64,000 bases of DNA from CAVXZE01 sp963766175. GTDB taxonomy: Bacteria > Myxococcota_A > UBA9160 > UBA6930. Made by a program: the position numbers and the translations under genes. The notes under the pieces were generated by a model, which saw only the letters and a program-made list of their open reading frames with translations, was not told the DNA's origin and did not search any database. Below, piece by piece: positions 59,362 through 64,000 of the stretch (within the stretch, counting starts at the first letter, position 1; each line of letters starts with the position of its first letter). The stretch spans positions 40,016 to 104,015 of the forward strand of contig CAVXZE010000030.1 in the NCBI GenBank assembly GCA_963766175.1, read 5' to 3'.

Positions 59362-59520
59362 CCTACTACATCATGGTCAGGGACGGCTCGGTCTCTTGTG
59401 GTGATGGAGCTCGAAACCTACGACCGCTGGAGAGCGGCCATGGCCCTGCTCAAAGCGCTGGCATAGGGAGAGGCGGACTTCGCGCGGGACCGTACGGTGA
59501 AGCAGGCGGAGACCTTCCGC
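59362..59520 (+). pseudogene. Phd/YefM-family antitoxin relic with in-frame stop
   Basis: The frame through 59404 reads SLVVMELETYDRWRAAMALL and KALA, then TAG at 59464-59466, then continues GEADFARDRTVKQAETFRP. The composite closely resembles Phd/YefM antitoxin C-termini, in which an E-x-Y motif is followed by a helix, then ALLK-x-LALG and a V-x-PA-E/D-x-F tail. The N-terminal DNA-binding part is not recognisable and no toxin gene follows. The nonsense codon and the REP-like element at 59525 ended it. The family call is by pattern only. Confidence 0.4.
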
Positions 59521-59524
59521 CCAG

Positions 59525-59600
59525 CTGCGTTTCAGGACATTCTGAAGTGGAGGCGTTGCAGCTGCAGTGGGCGGAGTGCGGAATGTCCTGAGATGCAGCA
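59525..59600. repeat. REP-like hairpin element, right copy plus inverted arm
   Basis: The left arm (59525-59543, GCTGCGTTTCAGGACATTC) and the complement of the right arm (59582-59600) match 17 of 19 bases and can form a long stem-loop. The inner part contains a small TGCAGCTGCA palindrome. The first 31 bases are the partner of the inverted copy at 58190-58220. There is no T-run, so terminator function is not supported. Confidence 0.75.
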
Positions 59601-59749
59601 ACGACGAGCCGCATGGTGGTCGAGGTCTACGACTCGTTCCTCGACCCCGTGAACTGGCCCGACCTGGCACCCCCTCAGCACCCACGGGTGCAGGTGGGCC
59701 AGAGGCACCAGACCCCGCCGATGCAACGCACCAACGGGGCAAGGGAATC

Positions 59750-59826
59750 TGGCGCGCCCGGCACGACTCGAACGTGCGGCCTCCAGGTCCGCAACCTAGC
59801 GCTCTATCCAACTGAGCTACGGGCGC
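59750..59826 (-). tRNA. tRNA-Arg, anticodon GCG (CCA encoded)
   Basis: A complete cloverleaf in 77 nt including CCA. The acceptor stem is GCGCCCG/CGGGCGC, the D-stem GCTC/GAGC with AGTTGGATA loop, and the anticodon stem CTAGG/CCTGG around TTGCGGA. The T-arm is GCACG-TTCGAGT-CGTGC, the discriminator is G, and CCA is genomically encoded. Positions 34-36 read GCG, which decodes CGC (Arg). Most bacteria read CGC with an ACG anticodon converted to inosine, so a GCG anticodon is unusual. The transcript runs leftward; no other RNA gene is adjacent. Confidence 0.85.
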
Positions 59827-60111
59827 GTGAAAATAGAAGTCAGGGTCGAAATCTAGCGCATCCCCCGAAACCGGGAAGCGTGACGGAGCGGGCAGTCTAG
59901 CGCGAACGGCGCCGATTCGGAGATTGGCGCTCGCCTGGGGGTGATCTGGGGGCATCGGTGCTCCTGAAGCTGGCGCCGCCAGGAGCCGCATCCTCCACCG
60001 GATGGGAGCCCGAGGGCTCCCCATCGGCTCCCGCTCTTGGGGCATGCCAGGCTCCTGTCAGCTCGCTGGGAGAAGCGTCTCTTCGGTCAACACCCCGAAC
60101 GTCTATTCGCT
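59827..60111. other. Spacer between tRNA and TetR gene
   Basis: No supported gene. The stretch holds the tRNA promoter on the left and the 3' end region of the TetR-type gene on the right. No strong T-tract hairpin or repeat was noticed. Confidence 0.3.
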
Positions 60112-60816
60112 CTATGCGCCAGCCCGGAGCTCGCTCGCGAGGCCGTCGATGAGTCGCCGAACGACTGCAGCGTAGAGGTCGCGGGCGTCCCCCTCCTGGG
60201 TGACGAGGTAGGGAACAGTCAATTCCGCTTCGGCGCGCTCTTCTTCCGGGGTCTTCGCGAGTGCGGCGGCGAGCTGGTCCGAGGGTGAGTCCTCTCGTGG
60301 ACAGCGTAGCGGAAGGCCTGCGATGAAGACGAAGCCGAGCGCGACCCAGAGCATCCCCTGTGCGGCACGCACCGCCGCCGGCCGGTCGAATTCCACCTTG
60401 AGAAGGATCCGGATCGGAGCTCGGATCGCTCGCAGCAGTGCGGGCGAGTCGTTTTGCTGGCTCGCAATCAGCTCGGCCAGCTCGGGATGCTCGAGCAGGC
60501 GTTGCTCGAGGGAGTGCATCCACGACTCCAGTTGCTCGGTCCAGGTACCCCCCTCGCGGCCCTCGACGTCCAGCTCGTCGAGGGCCAGGGCGCCCACCGC
60601 GTCGAGCAGCTCCGCCTTGTCGCGCACGTGGCTGTAGAGGCTCATCGGACCGCAGCCAAGCTCCTCGGCGAGGGCGCGCATCGTGAGGGATTCCCGGCCC
60701 CTGTGGCGCACGAGAGCCAGCGCTTCCCGGACGATCTCGCTGCGGGAGAGCCTCGGCGGGCGTCCACGGGCTCGAGTCCGTACCGGGCTGGCCAGAGTTT
60801 CCTTTCTTGACTTCAT
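60112..60816 (-). CDS. TetR-family transcriptional regulator
   Basis: 234 residues. The N-terminal domain has the TetR helix-turn-helix LTMRALAEELGCGPMSLYSH followed by VRDKAELLDAV. The C-terminal domain is all-helical and has a conserved-looking LLKVEFDRPAAVRAAQGMLW segment that would form the ligand pocket. ATG 60816 starts it. It is divergent from an SDR/acyl-CoA dehydrogenase operon across 61 bp that carries two similar 13-bp boxes, so autoregulation and control of that operon are likely. Confidence 0.88.
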   Translation of the reverse strand: MKSRKETLASPVRTRARGRPPRLSRSEIVREALALVRHRGRESLTMRALAEELGCGPMSLYSHVRDKAELLDAVGALALDELDVEGREGGTWTEQLESWMHSLEQRLLEHPELAELIASQQNDSPALLRAIRAPIRILLKVEFDRPAAVRAAQGMLWVALGFVFIAGLPLRCPREDSPSDQLAAALAKTPEEERAEAELTVPYLVTQEGDARDLYAAVVRRLIDGLASELRAGA

Positions 60817-60819
60817 ATT

Positions 60820-60856
60820 TCGTACAGTGTACCATATATATTATCGTACAACGTAC
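60820..60856. promoter_or_regulatory. Paired operator boxes between TetR and SDR genes
   Basis: Box 1 (60820-60832, TCGTACAGTGTAC) and box 2 (60844-60856, TCGTACAACGTAC) share TCGTACA-x-x-GTAC. Centre spacing is 24 bp. Each contains an inverted GTAC/GTAC motif (box 1 GTACA-G-TGTAC is a perfect palindrome), as expected for TetR-family dimers binding on both sides of divergent promoters. The intervening ATATATATTAT stretch is AT-rich and could be the -10 region for either side. Confidence 0.7.
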
Positions 60857-60877
60857 AAATATTCAGGAAGGTCTCGG

Positions 60878-61660
60878 ATGAAGCTCGAGGACCGTGTCGC
60901 GATCGTGACGGGAGCCAGTCGGGGAATGGGTCGCGAGATCGCACTGGCCCTGGCTCGGGAAGGGGCGAATCTGGTCCTGGCCGCCAGAACCGTGACAGAC
61001 GACGAGGTCGCCTCGGAGACCAGGCCAGGCACAATCACGGCGGTCGCCGACGAGATCCGAGCCCTGGGTAGGCGGGTACTGGCAGTCAAGACCGACGTCA
61101 GCGTTCGAAGCGACATCGAGCGACTGGTTCAGAGGACGATCGACGAGTTCGGCCAGATCGACATCGTCGTCAATTCGGCCTGGGCCGTGATGTTCAAGCC
61201 CGACCCGCTCGACGACCTGATGCGGCCCGAGGTCTCCGATGCCACGATCGGCACCTTCCGGGGCATCGTCGATATGACGCGCGCGGTCTTGCCCCACATG
61301 CGGAGCCGCGGGTACGGGAGAATCATCAACATCACCAGCATGGCCGAGAAGAAGATGGTGCCCAATGCGCCGGTCTACGCGGGGCTGAAGGCGGGCGTCG
61401 CGCATTTCTCCAGGTCGGTCTCGTCGGTCGTGGCCGGTGAGGGCATCACCATCAACTGTGTCGCGCCGGGGATCATCAACACCCCCAGCACCTTCGACTC
61501 CTATCCCGGTCTGGAGCAGGTCTTCAAGTCGATGATCCCTGCCGGTCGACTCGGCGAGGAGAGCGAGGTCGCCCACGCGACGCTGTTCCTTGCAGACGAC
61601 GACTCGTCCTACATCACGGGAGTCACGCTCTCCGTAGATGGAGGCGTCACCGACTCCTAG
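60878..61660 (+). CDS. Short-chain dehydrogenase/reductase (atypical NSAW motif)
   Basis: 260 residues from ATG 60878. TGASRGMG at 11-18, the serine in ITSMAEKK and Y-x3-K as YAGLKAG are present. The usual NNAG is replaced by NSAW, which is uncommon. FLADDDSSYITGVTLSVDGG completes the fold. The ribosome-binding site AGGAAGG lies upstream. An acyl-CoA dehydrogenase gene follows 30 bp downstream, and the TetR gene is divergent, so the two enzymes probably form one inducible operon. Substrate unknown; 3-hydroxyacyl-type substrates would fit. Confidence 0.85.
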   Translation: MKLEDRVAIVTGASRGMGREIALALAREGANLVLAARTVTDDEVASETRPGTITAVADEIRALGRRVLAVKTDVSVRSDIERLVQRTIDEFGQIDIVVNSAWAVMFKPDPLDDLMRPEVSDATIGTFRGIVDMTRAVLPHMRSRGYGRIINITSMAEKKMVPNAPVYAGLKAGVAHFSRSVSSVVAGEGITINCVAPGIINTPSTFDSYPGLEQVFKSMIPAGRLGEESEVAHATLFLADDDSSYITGVTLSVDGGVTDS

Positions 61661-61690
61661 AACGAACCCAACCATCGAGAGGAGCTCACC

Positions 61691-62950
61691 ATGGTCGATT
61701 TCGCATTGACCCCCGACCAACTGCAACTCCAGCAGGTCGCCCGCGAGTTTGCCCAGAAGGAGATCCGCCCTCTCGCTGCGGACTACGACCGCAAGACCAA
61801 CCCGGACGAGACATTCCCCTGGGAGATCTACGAGAAGGGGAACGAACTCGGGTTCAACAAGGCGCTGGTCCCGGAAGCGTTCGGAGGCTCCGGCCTCGGC
61901 GACCTCGACTTCGCGATCATCATGGAGGAGCTGGCCTGGGGCGACGTGGGCGTCGCGCTCACCTACCTCGCCCACTGGCTCACGCTTCGGCCGCTGATCA
62001 ACGGCGGCACCGACGATCAGCGGAGCCGATTCCTGGCGCCGCTCGTCGCTGACGGCGACAGGCGCCAGCTGGCCGCCATCTGCGCGACGGAGCATGGGAC
62101 CGCCGGAGACCTCTCGCCGCGCGACCACTTCCAGCAGGCAGTAGACCGCCGCACCGGCATCGACCCCACCGACTTCGCCGCCAACTACACGGTTCCGGCG
62201 GCCGAGCGGCGGGAGGTCACGACGACCGCCAGGCCCGACGGCGACCACTTCGTGATCAACGGGACCAAGCGTTTCATCACCAACGGCCCCGCGGCGAGCG
62301 TCTATCTGGTCATTGTCTCGATGGACCCCTCGAAGCCCGACTTCGGGACCATGGGCGCCTTCATGGTCGCAGCAGACGCTCCGGGGATCTCGATCGGCAC
62401 CATCGAGGACAAGATGGGGCACCGTCTCAGCAAGATGTCCGAGGTCATCTTCGACGACGTTCGCGTTCCCCTCTCGGACTCTCTCCCCCCGCCGGCGCTG
62501 GCTCACGGACTCGCCAGCTCGACGACGAACGTGGGAGCGCTCTGCGTCGGGCTTGCCCGGGCCGCGTACGAGGAGGCGCTGGCGTACGCCAAGACGCGCT
62601 ACAAGGGCGGGAACAAGATCATCTTCCACCAGGCGATCGGCATGAAGCTGACCGAGATGGCGATCGGCATAAAGACGGGGCGCCTCCTCACCTATCAGGC
62701 GGCCTGGGAGAACGACCAGGGACGCGGCCTCGGCGCCATTCAACCCATGGCCAAGGTATACTGCTCGGAGATGGCCCTCAAGGTCACGCTCGAGGCGCAG
62801 CAGATTCTCGGCGGCTACGGCTACCTGCGAGACATGCCGGTCGAGAAGTGGGTGCGCGACGCCTGTGTGGGCCCCATCTACGACTACACCAACGAGATGC
62901 TGAAGGTGAACCACATTCTTCCGGCGCTCGCCTTTGCACCGGATGTTTGA
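61691..62950 (+). CDS. Acyl-CoA dehydrogenase with Asp at the catalytic-base position
   Basis: 419 residues, with GAGAGGAG upstream of ATG 61691. It has the family N-terminal domain (ALTPDQLQLQQVAREFAQKE), ICATEHGTAGDL near the FAD, and the C-terminal domain ending GGYGYLRDMPVEKWVRDACV. After that, family members usually have I-Y-E-G-T; here the text is IYDYTNEML. The middle domain carries an extra ~30-residue insertion (RRTGIDPTDFAANYTVPAAE). Part of the TetR-controlled operon. Substrate unknown. Confidence 0.88.
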   Translation: MVDFALTPDQLQLQQVAREFAQKEIRPLAADYDRKTNPDETFPWEIYEKGNELGFNKALVPEAFGGSGLGDLDFAIIMEELAWGDVGVALTYLAHWLTLRPLINGGTDDQRSRFLAPLVADGDRRQLAAICATEHGTAGDLSPRDHFQQAVDRRTGIDPTDFAANYTVPAAERREVTTTARPDGDHFVINGTKRFITNGPAASVYLVIVSMDPSKPDFGTMGAFMVAADAPGISIGTIEDKMGHRLSKMSEVIFDDVRVPLSDSLPPPALAHGLASSTTNVGALCVGLARAAYEEALAYAKTRYKGGNKIIFHQAIGMKLTEMAIGIKTGRLLTYQAAWENDQGRGLGAIQPMAKVYCSEMALKVTLEAQQILGGYGYLRDMPVEKWVRDACVGPIYDYTNEMLKVNHILPALAFAPDV

Positions 62951-63229
62951 GCTCCGGGTTCCGGGAGGAGTGATGGCAGCCGGCGAACGTTGGCGCGCGG
63001 ATCGGAGCTGCCGAAACCGCTCCGGCTGCTTCCCATATGCTTCCCAGCGAGTTCGGGCTTCGCGAGGGAAGCGCGTAAGTGCTTGAAATCATTGCAGCCG
63101 ACAGGCGTTGGCAAATCTGGACACCATGCGGCGTTATCGAGCGGATTGGTGCAGTCCGAGAAAGTTGACTAGAGGCCCTCGCCAAAGCCAGCTCAGATGC
63201 CATCTTCTTGGTCTCACGGGAGAACCGAG
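62951..63229. other. Spacer after acyl-CoA dehydrogenase gene
   Basis: About 280 bp with no convincing gene. It contains the promoter of the ferritin-like gene; a ribosome-binding site GGGAGAA lies just before ATG 63230. No terminator hairpin with T-run was seen. Confidence 0.3.
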
Positions 63230-63922
63230 ATGTTCGGCGTCATTCGAACACGGGACATCATCGCTCACCCGCTCGTGACCGTTCACTGCTTCGGATGGCC
63301 GCTCTTCTTCAGGGCACTGATTGCCGGCCGGCGCAAGACCTTCCTCTCACTCCTGGCGGGAAGCGACGCGCTGCGGTCTCCGACGGCCGAGGTTCCCGAG
63401 CTCCTCGGGCGCTGTCTCGATCTGGAATCTCGGGCGCGACGGATCTACGAATTGCTGGCGGCTCGATTCAGCCATCGTTCACCGGTGAGGCGATTCTTCG
63501 AGACCCTTGCCCAGCAGGAGCAAGAGCACTTCGAGCTGCTCGCGCTGTGCCGGCAGCTGGCCAGCCGGGAGGGCTGGCTGGAAGAGCACTTCGCCCCTTG
63601 GCGAGACGCCGTGCCGCAGCTCGAGCGGCAGATGGACGATCTAGAAGACTCGCTGGATGATCTCGATCGCCTCGCCGACGCCCTTCGCCTGGTGATCCGG
63701 CTCGAGGGCTCGGAGATCAATCACGTCTTCCGCGGCGCCGTCTCCGCAACCGATTCGGAATTCGTCAGAACTCTCCAGGCATTCCGGACCGCTGAAGCGA
63801 AGCACATCGCCTACGCCTGTGACCAGATCCCGAAGTTCGAGCCCGAGCTGGCAGGCGAGTGCAGAGAGCTGAGAGTCGCCCACTTGAGCGATGCCAACGC
63901 GCAGGCGAGCCCCAACAAGTAG
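63230..63922 (+). CDS. Ferritin-like helical protein (candidate diiron site)
   Basis: 230 residues from ATG 63230 (an in-frame ATG lies at 63197; the later one has the better ribosome-binding site). The protein is helical and has acidic/His motifs spaced as in ferritin-like four-helix bundles: LESRARRIYELL, QQEQEHFELLAL (an E-x2-H), LEGSEINHVFRG and RTAEAKHIAYAC (another E-x2-H). These could bind two metals. A short N-terminal hydrophobic stretch (VHCFGWPLFFRALI) is also present. I do not recognise a named family. The window ends soon after. Confidence 0.6.
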   Translation: MFGVIRTRDIIAHPLVTVHCFGWPLFFRALIAGRRKTFLSLLAGSDALRSPTAEVPELLGRCLDLESRARRIYELLAARFSHRSPVRRFFETLAQQEQEHFELLALCRQLASREGWLEEHFAPWRDAVPQLERQMDDLEDSLDDLDRLADALRLVIRLEGSEINHVFRGAVSATDSEFVRTLQAFRTAEAKHIAYACDQIPKFEPELAGECRELRVAHLSDANAQASPNK

Positions 63923-64000
63923 GCTGCCGGCTGTCTCTTGTTCGCCTGTCCGCCTTGGCCACAAGGCCTCAGCCTCACCGGCAGGAGTTCTCGGGACTCA

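Noticed and set aside
59601..59749. Small gene starting MVVEVYDSFLDPVNWPDLAP next to the tRNA
   Set aside because: It has no family resemblance or ribosome-binding site and runs into the tRNA region; too weak to call.
60863..62914. Leftward 683-codon open frame opposite the SDR and acyl-CoA dehydrogenase genes
   Set aside because: Same GC effect; text lacks domains or signal peptide, and sense genes have motifs and operon spacing.

Overview
The window is a GC-rich chromosomal segment from a diderm (Gram-negative-type) bacterium. A TonB-dependent receptor, a lipobox quinoprotein, a c-type cytochrome, three AsmA-like proteins, an MscS channel and a PEP-CTERM sorting signal all point to an outer membrane and periplasm. 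The gene mix (haloalkane dehalogenases, P450, Baeyer-Villiger-type monooxygenase, F420/FMN-type LLM oxidoreductase, acyl-CoA dehydrogenases, enoyl-CoA hydratases, SDRs, MttB family) is typical of metabolically broad environmental lineages formerly grouped as Deltaproteobacteria, or of Binatota-like bacteria. No rRNA or ribosomal marker is present, so the taxonomy is an inference. No prophage, intact IS, CRISPR array or defence island was seen.

Layout. 1-5.6 kb: a cut-off DUF2868 membrane protein, a lysine 6-dehydrogenase-like enzyme, a serine hydrolase and a ThDP enzyme. 5.6-10.8 kb: a quinoprotein, a hemolysin III-type membrane protein and a TonB receptor; the first two share a duplicated 5' leader. 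10.8-17 kb: a divergent cluster that reads as lysine catabolism, with 2-oxoacid:ferredoxin oxidoreductase (alpha plus fused beta-gamma) leftward and lysine 6-dehydrogenase plus piperideine-6-carboxylate dehydrogenase rightward, followed by an EamA exporter. 17-19.9 kb: LLM oxidoreductase, haloalkane dehalogenase and a divergent SDR. 20-27.8 kb: diheme cytochrome c plus EB_dh-type heme protein, acyl-CoA dehydrogenase, a frameshifted DUF748 protein and a molybdopterin oxidoreductase. 27.8-31.3 kb: a decayed strip with a serine hydrolase relic, an intact FAD oxidase, a frameshifted PEP-CTERM protein and an enoyl-CoA hydratase stub. 31.3-36.6 kb: a Tyr/Trp/His-rich repeat protein, MscS and an AsmA-like protein. 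36.6-41.3 kb: MttB family, acetoacetate decarboxylase-like, VOC and enoyl-CoA hydratase genes. 41.3-50 kb: a giant AsmA protein, an enoyl-CoA isomerase, a membrane-inserted serine hydrolase, an FG-GAP protein with a 24-bp minisatellite, and a decayed sulfatase/barrel pair. 50-57.8 kb: AraC regulator, MaoC, BVMO, SDR, MBL hydrolase, SGNH protein and P450. 57.8-60.1 kb: a second haloalkane dehalogenase between inverted 31-bp repeats, an antitoxin relic and a tRNA gene. 60.1-64 kb: TetR regulator with paired operator boxes, SDR, acyl-CoA dehydrogenase and a ferritin-like protein.

The most unusual material is non-coding: (1) a 185-bp near-palindromic element whose CTAG end forms the stop codon of a neighbouring gene, with a half copy that likewise forms the stop codon of another gene; (2) inverted 31-bp REP/MITE-like arms bracketing a dehalogenase gene; (3) a ~158-bp duplicated leader carrying the ribosome-binding site, GTG start and first codons of two unrelated genes. 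Coordinates and alignments were made by eye; family assignments rest on recognised motifs, not on database searches.
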